Source: Intestinimonas butyriciproducens
GTDB lineage: Bacteria > Bacillota > Clostridia > Oscillospirales > Oscillospiraceae
Length of the DNA: 64,000 nucleotides
NCBI RefSeq assembly: GCF_004154955.1
Contig: NZ_CP011524.1
Location: 2,170,001-2,234,000, forward strand
Direction: 5' to 3'
Below are positions 34,649 through 42,504 of the stretch, in pieces; position 1 is the first letter of the stretch; the number at the start of each line of letters is the position of its first letter. Below the pieces are notes generated by a model. That model did not search any database. It saw only the letters and a list, made by a program, of their open reading frames with translations, and was not told where the DNA came from. The position numbers and the translations under genes are program-made.

Positions 34649-35689
34649 TTACAGATACTTCTTCTCGAAGTAGGCCTTCAGTTCGGGGTTCTCACGCAGC
34701 TCGGCCAGCGTGATCTCGGCATGGCCCTTGGTATAGCCGTTGCCCACGATCATGGTGACGTCCTTGCCTACGCCCTCGGCGCCCAGGGCGGCCTTGGCAA
34801 AGTCGGTCGCCATGGAGAAGAAGTAGACGATGCCGTTGTCGCGCACGGGCAGGATGGCGCTCATCTCGCAGGCGGGCACGTTGACAATGAGGATGGAGAC
34901 GTCGTACTCCTTGCCGTTGTTGGCGGCCAGGGATTTCTCCAGCACATCCATGGGGTCGGTGGCGGAGGCGACAATGGCCTCATGGCAGAGGTGCATGCTC
35001 TTCAGGAGGTCGGCATCGGCCTGGCAGATGACCAGCGCCACCACCTTGCCGGTGGGGCCGACGCGCTTCATGGCCTCGTAGCAGCACATCATGCCGCCCT
35101 TGCCTGCGCCGCCGAGGATCAGCACGCTGTCGCCGGCCTGGACCAGTTTGGCGGTCTGAGCGGGCGCACCGGCCACGTCCAGAGCGGCCAGCGCCAGCTC
35201 TTCGCTCATATCGTCGGGCAGCTTGGCATACAAGCCGCTTTCAAACAGGATGGCCTGGGCCTCGACCTCAACGCGGTCGATCTCAGGGTGAATCGCTTTG
35301 ATTTTCCCGATCTTCAGGGGGGTCAGGGACAGGGAGACCAGAGAGGCAATCTTATCGCCCACCTTCAGGTCGATCTTACCCTGCAGATCCTCGCCGATCT
35401 CCTTGACCGTACCGATGAACATGCCGCCGGAGCCGGTGACGGGGTTCTGCATCTTGCCGCGCTCGTTGACGATATCCAGGATCATCTGCTCGGTCTTGCC
35501 CAGGTCCTTGCCGCAGGCCTCATAAATCTGGGTAAAGGAGGCGGAGTCGATGTTCAGGGCGGAGACGTCACAGAGGATCTCGTTGGAGTAGCACTCCATG
35601 GTATTGTCGATCTTCTTGGCGGCCTGGGTCATAAGGCCCTTGGGCTCAATCACGCGGTGGACACCATACTTATTGCCTTTTTTCTGCAT
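34649..35689 (-). CDS. kdd: L-erythro-3,5-diaminohexanoate dehydrogenase
   Basis: 346 aa from ATG at 35689, with GGAGG upstream. It begins KYGVHRVIEPKGLMTQAAKKID. The Rossmann segment SVLILGGAGKGGMMCCYEAMKR near residue 175 has a GxGxxG-like turn; MGLR-type medium-chain dehydrogenase features are limited, as known for Kdd. It oxidises 3,5-diaminohexanoate to 5-amino-3-oxohexanoate with NAD(P) and releases ammonia. It lies downstream of an unusual G-less mRNA spacer. Confidence 0.95.
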   Translation of the reverse strand: MQKKGNKYGVHRVIEPKGLMTQAAKKIDNTMECYSNEILCDVSALNIDSASFTQIYEACGKDLGKTEQMILDIVNERGKMQNPVTGSGGMFIGTVKEIGEDLQGKIDLKVGDKIASLVSLSLTPLKIGKIKAIHPEIDRVEVEAQAILFESGLYAKLPDDMSEELALAALDVAGAPAQTAKLVQAGDSVLILGGAGKGGMMCCYEAMKRVGPTGKVVALVICQADADLLKSMHLCHEAIVASATDPMDVLEKSLAANNGKEYDVSILIVNVPACEMSAILPVRDNGIVYFFSMATDFAKAALGAEGVGKDVTMIVGNGYTKGHAEITLAELRENPELKAYFEKKYL

Positions 35690-35724
35690 GTTTTGACCTC
35701 CATTTATCTGTTTGGGGACCAATC

Positions 35725-35819
35725 TGGTTTGGGAATTGTGGGATTGGAATTTTTGGTTTGGGTTTTGGGAATTGGAATTGTGGGATTGGTTTGGGTTTGG
35801 AATTTGGGAATTTGGTGGA
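35725..35819 (-). repeat. 95-nt G-less (coding strand) low-complexity spacer between kce and kdd
   Basis: The plus strand has no C at all from 35725 to 35819, so the operon mRNA has no G there. It consists of imperfect repeats of TTGGGAATTGG-type units: GGAATTGTGGGATTGG occurs twice about 42 bp apart, and related GGGAATTG words recur at 35861-35890. It cannot fold strongly. It stands out in a GC-rich genome and between two genes that are otherwise closely packed. Confidence 0.8.
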
Positions 35820-35901
35820 CGGGGTGAAAACGCGGGTCCCCATATCGCGCCCGCCCGGTCCGGGATTGGGAAAAATGGGAAATGGGAATTGTATCAGAAA
35901 C

Positions 35902-36720
35902 TCAGCCCAGGCTGAGAATCTTACGGGCCTCGGCGGGATTGGCGACGGGGCGCCCCAGCAGGTTGGCCAGCTCAACCACCCGCGCTACCAGCTCGCCATT
36001 GGATTTGGCGAGGACACCCTTGGAGAGATATACCGTGTCTTCAAAACCCACGCGGACGTTGCCGCCCATGGGAATGGCCGCTGCCGCCAGCTCGTAGGCA
36101 AAGCGACCGATACCGGTGGCGGTCCAGGTGGACCCGGCAGGAATGGCGTTCACCAGCCACTGGAGATTGCCGGCGGTAGCGGGGGTACAGCCGCTGACGC
36201 CCAGGACAAAGTTGAACTGCATGGGGTCGCCGGGGACCAGTCCCTTTTTCGCCATCTTCAGGATCGTGTCCAAGTGACCCATCTCAAAGCACTCGTACTC
36301 GGGCTTGATGTGGTTTTCCAGCATGCGCTTGCCGAAGGCCCGCATGGTGGGCATATCGTTCATGAACACGTCGTCCCCGAAGTTGCAGGTGCCGCAGTCC
36401 AGCGTAGCCATCTCGGGGAAGAGCTCGGTGGGCTGGAGCCGCTCCTCCGCCGTCATGCCGACTGCGCCGCCGGTGGACGGGATAAGGATCACGCCGGGGC
36501 AAGCTGCCTTGATGGCATCCATGACCACCCGGAACCGCTCCCGGTCCTGGGTGGGCGTGCCGTCGTCCTCACGGACGTGCACGTGAATGACCGCCGCGCC
36601 CGCGTCAAACGCACTCTTGGCCTCCCGCACCATCTCATCGACGGTGTAAGGGACGGCGGGATTGTTTTCCTTGGTGACCTCGGCGCCGCAGATGGCGGCG
36701 GTGATGATCAGTTTCTCCAC
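35902..36720 (-). CDS. kce: 3-keto-5-aminohexanoate cleavage enzyme
   Basis: 272 aa from GTG at 36720 with AAAGGAG upstream. This is a BKACE-family TIM barrel: zinc-ligand HVHVRED near residue 48, ILIPSTGGAVGMTAEERL, and the GHLDTILKMAKKGL region. It condenses 5-amino-3-oxohexanoate with acetyl-CoA to give acetoacetate and 3-aminobutyryl-CoA. It sits 15 bp after kal. Confidence 0.95.
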   Translation of the reverse strand: MEKLIITAAICGAEVTKENNPAVPYTVDEMVREAKSAFDAGAAVIHVHVREDDGTPTQDRERFRVVMDAIKAACPGVILIPSTGGAVGMTAEERLQPTELFPEMATLDCGTCNFGDDVFMNDMPTMRAFGKRMLENHIKPEYECFEMGHLDTILKMAKKGLVPGDPMQFNFVLGVSGCTPATAGNLQWLVNAIPAGSTWTATGIGRFAYELAAAAIPMGGNVRVGFEDTVYLSKGVLAKSNGELVARVVELANLLGRPVANPAEARKILSLG

Positions 36721-36735
36721 GAGATCGCTCCTTTC

Positions 36736-37131
36736 TTATCGGGCAATGCGCTGCTTGTCCTTGGGCACCACACAGGTGCCGGAGGCGCGGCAGACCACGA
36801 CAGGCTCGGCCAGCACATCGGCGGCGGAGTCGTTGATGTCGGGACGGGAGATGATGACCTTGCGGGCCTCGAAGGTCATCTTCCGGGAGGTATTGCCGAT
36901 CTTGGTGATGGTGCCCTCAGCCTCGATATAGTCGCCAGCATAGACGGGCGCCAGGAATTCCACGTTGTCGTAGGCGCAGAAAAGGCCCTCATCGCCGTCG
37001 CATTTGATGAGCAGCTCGGTGGCCACATCGCCGAAGAGATGGACCATGTGAGCCCCATCCACCAGATTTCCGCCGTAATGGGCGTCCTTTGCGCTCATGC
37101 GGAGCCGGAGTAGAGATTTCATTTCTTCCAT
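36736..37131 (-). CDS. kal: 3-aminobutyryl-CoA ammonia-lyase
   Basis: 131 aa, hot-dog fold ([32 protein letters not shown], then [18 protein letters not shown]), typical of Kal. It eliminates ammonia from L-3-aminobutyryl-CoA to form crotonyl-CoA, which feeds butyrate synthesis. First gene of the lysine operon; its ATG has GGGAGGG and follows the riboswitch-like leader with two terminators. Confidence 0.95.
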   Translation of the reverse strand: MEEMKSLLRLRMSAKDAHYGGNLVDGAHMVHLFGDVATELLIKCDGDEGLFCAYDNVEFLAPVYAGDYIEAEGTITKIGNTSRKMTFEARKVIISRPDINDSAADVLAEPVVVCRASGTCVVPKDKQRIAR

Positions 37132-37180
37132 TGGTAAGCCCTCCCAAATTTAAAAATTTTTATGTAAATCTTATTGGACC

Positions 37181-37237
37181 CAAAAAACAACAAGCGCCGC
37201 CCGCTTTCCGCCCAAAGGCGGAAAACGAACAGCGCTT
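37181..37237 (-). terminator. Second leader terminator before kal
   Basis: Outer stem AAGCGC/GCGCTT (37192-37197 with 37232-37237), inner stem of GTTTTCCGCC-type pairing with GGGCGGAAA-type, then TTGTTGTTTTTT on the minus strand. It lies between the riboswitch terminator and kal, giving two consecutive stops in the leader. Confidence 0.7.
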
Positions 37238-37250
37238 CATGACGCAGAAT

Positions 37251-37466
37251 AAAAAGGCGCACTATTTACATCCGGGAAATCACCCGCATGTAAATAGCGC
37301 ACCATGTAGTCATGACACTCCGTACGCACTGAGCGTACGACGCAGGAGTAGTACCCAACAGCGTCCCTACCCCTTCGGCGGTGGTCCCATTCCCATCGTT
37401 CATCGGGCCTGCCAACCCTTTGCATTACGATGCTACCTGGCGCACCGCGCCTCTATTCACCATATT
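37251..37466 (-). promoter_or_regulatory. Lysine riboswitch (L box) with expression-platform terminator
   Basis: The minus-strand leader of kal has the L-box features: AGAGGCGCG at the 5' core, close to the E. coli lysC leader (37440-37455), a P2 region with GGTAGCATCG, the invariant GCCGAAG (37373-37379), a P4 stem AGGAGTAG/CTACCCCT (37344-37374), and a P5 stem GTACGC/GCGTAC (37322-37338). It is followed by a 16-bp terminator stem (37256-37271 with 37288-37303) and T5. Elsewhere this RNA usually represses lysine synthesis or uptake genes. In front of a degradation operon, lysine should relieve termination, as has been proposed from comparative genomics for Thermoanaerobacter and Fusobacterium. 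Exact aptamer ends are approximate. Confidence 0.85.
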
Positions 37467-37500
37467 ATTAAATTGTTGTTATGTACTTTTAACAAAATCT

Positions 37501-37528
37501 ATTATAGCACGCCGTTTAGGTTTGTCAA
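37501..37528 (-). promoter_or_regulatory. Promoter of the lysine-fermentation operon
   Basis: Consensus hexamers on the minus strand: -35 TTGACA (37523-37528), 16-bp spacer, -10 TATAAT (37501-37506). The -35 overlaps the kamC stop codon. Such a strong core promoter implies that control lies in the leader RNA. Confidence 0.88.
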
Positions 37529-38955
37529 CTATTTTTTGAGAAAATTTCCATAAGGTCCGGTTCCAGGTCCAGAAGCCTACAGACTCTAAGCGCGTCGCGG
37601 GGACATGGCTCCCCCGGCTCGGACTCGATGAGGTGGTAATCCATCAGTCTGGAGAGGCGGTCCAGCGGCGCCTCGTCCTTCCGGATGGCGGCGGTATCCA
37701 GCGCCCCCAGTCCGGCCACCCGGTAGTGCCGCCTGGCCGCGTCGGAGACTCCATCATAGTGGGTCGTCAGAAGCGCCACGCAGTTGAGCCGGCCCAGATA
37801 TTCCACCAACGCTCTGGCCAGGGCCGCGCCCTCCCGCGGATTGGTGCCCCGGGCAAACTCGTCCAGCGCCACGTAGAAAAATTTGCCCTTTTCCTGCCGC
37901 AGCACGTCGCCCAGCGCCGCCACCTCGGCTCCGAAGGAGCTCAGGCCCTGCTCCACGGACTGGCGGTCCGTGCAGATGAGGGAGACGCTGTCGAACAGCG
38001 GCGCCGAAAATGCCTTTGCAAAGGTGAAAAAGCCGGTCTGCGCCAGCAGGAGGTTGAGGGTAAGGCTCTTCATGGAGACACTTTTGCCACCCATATTGGC
38101 GCCGGTGATGACAGTGGCCCCCTGCTCCAATGAGAGGGAGACCGATGTGAATTCGCCGCCCCGCTCCTTCAGGTGGTCGGCCACCTCGGGATGGATCATA
38201 TCCACCGCCACCACCCTTGCCTCCGCAGTGACGGCCGGGCGGCAGCAGCGGAACCGCCTGGCCAGCTTCGCCTTGGCCAGCACCAGATCCAGCCGCCCGA
38301 TGGCTTCCATGGTAGAGAGGAAGGTGTCCCTGTCCCGGAGCAGCGCCATGGTCAGCCGCTTTCTCGCCTCCAACTCCAAGCGGTCCTCCTTGAGCACCAG
38401 CTCCCGGCGGCGGGCCATCAGATCATCCCGGCCCTTTTTTTCCGTCTGCCGGAGGGCGTTCTCCACCAGGGCCTTCTCCTCCCGGACCCGCTCCAGAGCG
38501 GGCTCAAAGGCATTTTCCACGGAGAAGGCGGGCAGCCTGCGTCCGCTGGGGTCCAGCAGATTCAGTGCGGCGTCCATGGGCCGGATCTCCAGCCCCTCCA
38601 GCCGGGGCAGCTTGCCGCACTCCTCCGCCAGGCGCTCCAGATAGATCAGGAAATGCTTGACCTCAAACAGCTCCACCTCGTCCATGGGCGCGCTGGTGGG
38701 CCGCTTGAGGGAATTGCGGATATCATGGAACTCGGACAGGATGTGGATGATGCTCTCCAGCAGGACGGAACCCTCCCCCATCAGATTCAGGAGGGTATCC
38801 ACGCGGGAAAACTCCGCCTCCAGCTTGTCCTGTTCTCCGGGACCGTACCATTTGGGATTGCGCACCAAGGCGTGGCCGAAAGGCGAGGCGGGCTCCACCC
38901 GGGTCATGACCCAGCTATAGCCGGTGTCCTCCTTGAGCTGCGAATTCAGTTTCAT
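37525..38955 (-). CDS. kamC: MutS-like ATPase, lysine 5,6-aminomutase reactivase subunit KamC
   Basis: 476 aa. The C-terminal half is a MutS domain V ATPase: Walker A GANMGGKS (285-292), VALDEFARGTNPREG (Walker B and signature) and LLTTHYDG. The N-terminal mismatch-recognition and connector domains of MutS are missing and replaced by helices. MutS-like proteins beside kamDE are KamC, which with KamB reactivates the adenosylcobalamin aminomutase by exchanging damaged cofactor. Located 41 bp after kamB and directly before the kal promoter. Confidence 0.88.
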   Translation of the reverse strand: MKLNSQLKEDTGYSWVMTRVEPASPFGHALVRNPKWYGPGEQDKLEAEFSRVDTLLNLMGEGSVLLESIIHILSEFHDIRNSLKRPTSAPMDEVELFEVKHFLIYLERLAEECGKLPRLEGLEIRPMDAALNLLDPSGRRLPAFSVENAFEPALERVREEKALVENALRQTEKKGRDDLMARRRELVLKEDRLELEARKRLTMALLRDRDTFLSTMEAIGRLDLVLAKAKLARRFRCCRPAVTAEARVVAVDMIHPEVADHLKERGGEFTSVSLSLEQGATVITGANMGGKSVSMKSLTLNLLLAQTGFFTFAKAFSAPLFDSVSLICTDRQSVEQGLSSFGAEVAALGDVLRQEKGKFFYVALDEFARGTNPREGAALARALVEYLGRLNCVALLTTHYDGVSDAARRHYRVAGLGALDTAAIRKDEAPLDRLSRLMDYHLIESEPGEPCPRDALRVCRLLDLEPDLMEIFSKNS

Positions 38956-38996
38956 GTATATTCACCTCAAAAGCATTCTATTTCGGTCCGGAAAGG

Positions 38997-39998
38997 TCAG
39001 TTTTCTCCCTTCACGTTCACCACGGGTACCGTGACCACGCTGCGCAGCGCGCGCAGAAGCTCCGCGCCGTCCAGATGCTTGCCGTAGGCCGACCAGGGGT
39101 TGGCGGTGACGGCTGCGATGGTCAGCTTTTGACGCACCAGCAGCTCCCCGCCGCAGCGATGAAAGGTCTCGGTGGAGGTGCGGTCGCAGAGGAAATGGGT
39201 GGCATCCGGTGCCGCCAGCACAATGGGTGCCCCGCGCCGCGCCAGAGTGCGCAGGGTGGGCCCGGTGACACCGCCACCGATCCAGAGCACACACTTCTCC
39301 CGCGGCAGCTCGTGCCACCTGGGCTGTCCGTTTTCCTCCAGCGCCAGCGGGAGGCGCTCCCCCTCCAAGGTATACAGGGCGTAGCGGGCGGTCTCCCGGC
39401 TCAAGGCCGACCACAGCCCCGTGTGCTCCGCCTCCGGTGTGGCAAAAAGCCGGCAGGTATGGGCGGTCTCGGCGGCGATGGCGGAGACACCACCGTCCAT
39501 GGATGCCCCCACGCACAAAATAGCACAGGCGCCGGGCTCCGCACCCGCCAGGGATTTTCGCCCCGCAGCCCCATCGATGAGGACCCGCCTGGCCCCCATG
39601 GCGCGGAAGGTATGGGACAGCGGCGCCAGTTGGTTGACGGCGGAAGGACCGGCCAACTGGATAAATCCATCGCTGAGCGCCCGGAAAATCCCCACCGCCC
39701 CCAGCGGCGTCATCACATCGGTGACTCCCTCCACTTGGAGGGTCGTGTCACACAAGGGGAGCATTCCCCGCGCGGTGGCGAACAACGTGCCCTTGGGCAC
39801 CCAGATTTCCGGCTTCTCCGTGCCGGTCACCACATCGGTGCGCTCCCCGTCCCGGCCCACCGAGGTCATGGCCAGCACCTCCCCGGACAGCTCCTTGATG
39901 AGCCGGCACATGGCCGTGGTCTTGCCGGCATTCTTGCACAGGCCGATGATCGTAATGGTAGGCGCATCCCCCACCAGGGGGGCGAGCAGCGGCGTCAT
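38997..39998 (-). CDS. kamB: Lysine 5,6-aminomutase reactivase subunit KamB
   Basis: 333 aa from ATG at 39998 with AAGGAGG upstream. The N-terminal P-loop GLCKNAGKTT (19-28) is followed by MTSVGRDGE and VPKGTLFATA. The rest is a conserved but otherwise unfamiliar domain with several Gly/Ala turns (LIDGAAGRKSLAG, WIGGGVTGPTL). Size, P-loop type and position directly before the MutS-like kamC identify KamB. It has its own promoter. Confidence 0.85.
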   Translation of the reverse strand: MTPLLAPLVGDAPTITIIGLCKNAGKTTAMCRLIKELSGEVLAMTSVGRDGERTDVVTGTEKPEIWVPKGTLFATARGMLPLCDTTLQVEGVTDVMTPLGAVGIFRALSDGFIQLAGPSAVNQLAPLSHTFRAMGARRVLIDGAAGRKSLAGAEPGACAILCVGASMDGGVSAIAAETAHTCRLFATPEAEHTGLWSALSRETARYALYTLEGERLPLALEENGQPRWHELPREKCVLWIGGGVTGPTLRTLARRGAPIVLAAPDATHFLCDRTSTETFHRCGGELLVRQKLTIAAVTANPWSAYGKHLDGAELLRALRSVVTVPVVNVKGEN

Positions 39999-40040
39999 GG
40001 CAGTCCCTCCTTGTCGCTTCAATTGGTTTCCAGTATCTCC

Positions 40041-40070
40041 ATTATAGGGGGCCTTCGTCGGAAATGTCAA
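40041..40070 (-). promoter_or_regulatory. Promoter of kamB-kamC
   Basis: Minus strand -35 TTGACA (40065-40070), 18-bp spacer, -10 TATAAT (40041-40046), about 43 bp before the start codon. Confidence 0.8.
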
Positions 40071-40095
40071 TGCCTGCCTGCAGAGCCTTTTCAAA

Positions 40096-40146
40096 TACAT
40101 CGGAGGCCGGCTCCCTCTTCATGTCCGGCCTCCGATGTACTTTTTT
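40096..40146 (+). terminator. Orphan terminator in the kamB/mocR divergent region
   Basis: A 15-bp perfect stem (40096-40110 with 40125-40139), 14-nt loop, then CTTTTTT on the plus strand. No plus-strand gene precedes it. It may end transcription coming out of kamB antisense, or serve as a leader element. Confidence 0.6.
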
Positions 40147-40152
40147 CGCAGC

Positions 40153-40166
40153 ATGAGCATGCTCAT
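40153..40166. promoter_or_regulatory. 14-bp perfect palindrome, candidate operator
   Basis: ATGAGCATGCTCAT reads the same on both strands. It lies between the divergent kamB and mocR promoters. Candidate binding site for the MocR-type regulator or another dimeric protein; assignment is by position only. Confidence 0.4.
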
Positions 40167-40238
40167 ATCAGAAAAGATGCCGTCCTGTCCCTCCGCCCTG
40201 CCGCATACGCTTTTCGACCGCCGGTCTCCCTGTTGGGC

Positions 40239-40267
40239 TTGACTTTTCCCCCAACCAAGTATATCAT
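40239..40267 (+). promoter_or_regulatory. Promoter of the MocR-type gene
   Basis: -35 TTGACT (40239-40244), 17-bp spacer, -10 TATCAT (40262-40267). Start codon 100 bp downstream. Confidence 0.65.
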
Positions 40268-40367
40268 CGTCCGGACGGGCGGTGGGTTCGGCCGTCATAT
40301 CTCCTGAAGGCCCCCTTTCTCCACCCCACCGCCGATATCCCGCGCAGGCGCAAAGGAGGCGTTTCCT

Positions 40368-41825
40368 ATGTCCGACGTGATTTTTAACTGGGTTCCGGAC
40401 CGCGGCTCTCCCCTCCCCCTCTACCGCCAGCTGGCAGATTATATCAGTGGAAAGATCGCTTGCGGCGACTGGGCTGTGGGTGACCGGCTCCCCGCACAGC
40501 GCGTCCTGGCCCAGCGGCTCGGCCTGAACCGCAGCACAGTGGTCCAGGCCATGGAAGAACTCGCCTCCTTCGGCGTGCTAGAGGCGGACTACGGCGGTGG
40601 GACACGGGTAGGGAGCAACACCTGGTCCCTGCGTATGGCCGGAGGTGGAATGGACTGGGGACGTTATCTGCATGCCGGCCCCTTCCCTGCAAACACCCCA
40701 ACCATTCAAACCATATTCCGCCTGGAGTTCCAGCCCGGATATTATCGGTTGGGCAGCGGTGAGCCCTCCCCTCAGCTCTTTCCGCGGGAGGCCATCGGAG
40801 AGGCGCTGAGCAGAGCGGCGGCCCGTGCTCCCGCCCTTGGCTATCTGCCTCCCGCGGGGCTGCCGGAACTGCGAGAGGCCGTGGCGCACCGGCTGGAGCG
40901 GCGCGGTATCCGGCTCCCTCCCTCCTGCGTGCTCATTACCTCTGGGGCAATCCAGGCTCTTCAACTCATTTCCGCCTCCATGCTCAAGTCCGGCTCCACA
41001 GTCTTTGCCGAGTCCCCCACCTATCTCAAATCTCTTCAGATTTTTCCGTCCGCCGGTGCCCGCCTGCAAGGGCTCGCCATGGACCGCGAGGGGTTGCGCC
41101 CCGGCGCGCTGCGTGCCGCGCTCACCCCCTGCGCCGCCCGCAGCGGCCTTCTCTACACCATCCCCACCTTTCAAAATCCCACCGGGACCACGATGCCACA
41201 GTCCCGCCGGGAGGAACTCTTTCAACTGTGTCTGGAGCGCCGCCTTCCCGTCATCGAGGACGACGCCTACGGCGAACTGTGGCTGGACGCCCCGCCCCCT
41301 GCTCCAATCAAAGCGCTGGACCGGACCGGCGGCATCCTCTATCTGGGCACGGTGTCCAAAACCCTTTCCCCGGGGCTACGCCTGGGGTGGCTGGTGGGTC
41401 CGGAATCGGTCGTCCAGCGTCTGGCGGACGTGAAGAGCCAAACCGACTGTGGCACCAGTTCCCTCTCCCAGTGGGCCTTTCTGGAACTCTTGGAAAGCGG
41501 GGCCTATGACGCCCACCTGGCGGCGCTCCGCGCCGCGCTGCGCGCCCGCCGCGACGCTGCAGCAGCTCTCCTGACGCGCCGCTTCTCCTCCCTCGCAGAC
41601 TATTTCCTGCCCTCGGGCGGATTCTATATCTGGCTGCGCCCCAGGCCGGAGGCCGCCACGGAGCGTCTTTTCCAGCGCGCGCTGGAGTGCGGGCTGCTGC
41701 TCCACCCCGGTACACTCTATGACTTCGGCCGTACCAGCGCGCTGCGGCTCTCCTACGCCTATGAGAGCCCGGAGCGATTTTCCCGCGGGCTCGGGCTGCT
41801 GGCCGATCTTCTGGAAGGAAATTAG
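40368..41825 (+). CDS. MocR-type (GntR-aminotransferase) transcriptional regulator
   Basis: 485 aa. The N-terminal winged helix (SPLPLYRQLADYISGKIACGDWAVGDRLPAQRVLAQRLGLNRSTV) is GntR-type. From about residue 120 a fold-type I aminotransferase domain follows, with PTFQNPTGTTMP, IEDDAYGELW and the PLP-lysine segment LGTVSKTLSPGLRLGW. MocR proteins usually sense PLP or an amino acid-PLP adduct. It is divergent from the PLP-dependent lysine pathway genes, which makes control of kamB or of PLP supply plausible but unproven. ATG with AAAGGAGG. Confidence 0.92.
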   Translation: MSDVIFNWVPDRGSPLPLYRQLADYISGKIACGDWAVGDRLPAQRVLAQRLGLNRSTVVQAMEELASFGVLEADYGGGTRVGSNTWSLRMAGGGMDWGRYLHAGPFPANTPTIQTIFRLEFQPGYYRLGSGEPSPQLFPREAIGEALSRAAARAPALGYLPPAGLPELREAVAHRLERRGIRLPPSCVLITSGAIQALQLISASMLKSGSTVFAESPTYLKSLQIFPSAGARLQGLAMDREGLRPGALRAALTPCAARSGLLYTIPTFQNPTGTTMPQSRREELFQLCLERRLPVIEDDAYGELWLDAPPPAPIKALDRTGGILYLGTVSKTLSPGLRLGWLVGPESVVQRLADVKSQTDCGTSSLSQWAFLELLESGAYDAHLAALRAALRARRDAAAALLTRRFSSLADYFLPSGGFYIWLRPRPEAATERLFQRALECGLLLHPGTLYDFGRTSALRLSYAYESPERFSRGLGLLADLLEGN

Positions 41826-41857
41826 CGTCCGGAACATCTGCGAGTCCGTCCCGCACC

Positions 41858-41885
41858 TTGTCTTTTCCCTCCGTTCTGCTATAAT
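41858..41885 (+). promoter_or_regulatory. Promoter of the XRE-family gene
   Basis: -35 TTGTCT (41858-41863), 16-bp spacer, -10 TATAAT (41880-41885). Confidence 0.6.
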
Positions 41886-41946
41886 GGTGCCTGCTGAATC
41901 AACTGCGCTGCGGTTGATCCGTTTGGCTGCAAGGAGGTCGATTACC

Positions 41947-42405
41947 ATGGTTACATTGGCACAGCGTCTGGAAGAGCTGCGCACTGAGCGCGGACTGAGC
42001 CGTCCCGCCCTGTCCGCAGAACTGGGATTTCCCAAAAATGCGGTGGAAAAGTTTGAAACAGGACGACAAACCCCCACCCGCGAACAGCAGGAAAAAATTG
42101 CTTTCTATTTTGGCGTCTCCGCCTTTTACCTGCGCGGCGAGAGCAGTGACCGCACCCGCCAGGACAATTGGATGGACGCGGCCTATGCGGAGGAGCCCCC
42201 TGTCTCTGTTCCCACCCCGCCTCCCGCTGCGAGGTGTCCCAGGGAGAGCGCCGGCGAAACCCACGGTACCGTGCTGGACTCTCTCCTCTCGGGGAAACAG
42301 TTTCGGGATCTGCTCCGTGCGGCCGTGCTGGATACCCTCAGTTCTCCCGAGGGGCAGGAGCTGATCGCCAAAGCGGTCCGCAGGGAGCTCTCCAACCGCC
42401 GGTGA
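41947..42405 (+). CDS. XRE family helix-turn-helix protein
   Basis: 152 aa from ATG at 41947, with AAGGAGG upstream. The N-terminal 60 residues are a Cro/C1-type HTH (TLAQRLEELRTERGLSRPALSAELGFPKNAVEKFETGRQTPT), then a Pro-rich linker and a helical C-terminus (LLSGKQFRDLLRAAVLDTL). The length is too great for a simple Cro; the tail may oligomerise. Target genes are unknown. It sits 120 bp after the MocR gene. Confidence 0.85.
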   Translation: MVTLAQRLEELRTERGLSRPALSAELGFPKNAVEKFETGRQTPTREQQEKIAFYFGVSAFYLRGESSDRTRQDNWMDAAYAEEPPVSVPTPPPAARCPRESAGETHGTVLDSLLSGKQFRDLLRAAVLDTLSSPEGQELIAKAVRRELSNRR

Positions 42406-42462
42406 AGAGGCTGAAACGTCCTCTTCGCCTCCCAGCGCTTTCTTCGCTCAGTGCCCCCAGCG

Positions 42463-42503
42463 TGCAAGAGGCCGCGCACCCAACAGGTGCGCGGCCTCTT
42501 GCA
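42463..42503. terminator. 18-bp inverted repeat between convergent genes
   Basis: Arms TGCAAGAGGCCGCGCACC and its complement, loop CAACA. No T-run on either side, so it is a weak terminator by sequence, but it lies exactly between the convergent XRE and PRK06851-type genes. Confidence 0.55.
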
Positions 42504-42504
42504 T

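Noticed and set aside
35709-35890. The G/T-rich repeat as a CRISPR array or transposon end
   Set aside because: Units are irregular, without spacers of fixed length, and there are no terminal inverted repeats or transposase.
37525-38955. MutS-like ATPase as a mismatch-repair gene
   Set aside because: The mismatch-recognition domains are missing and it is paired with kamB beside the lysine aminomutase genes, the known place of KamC.
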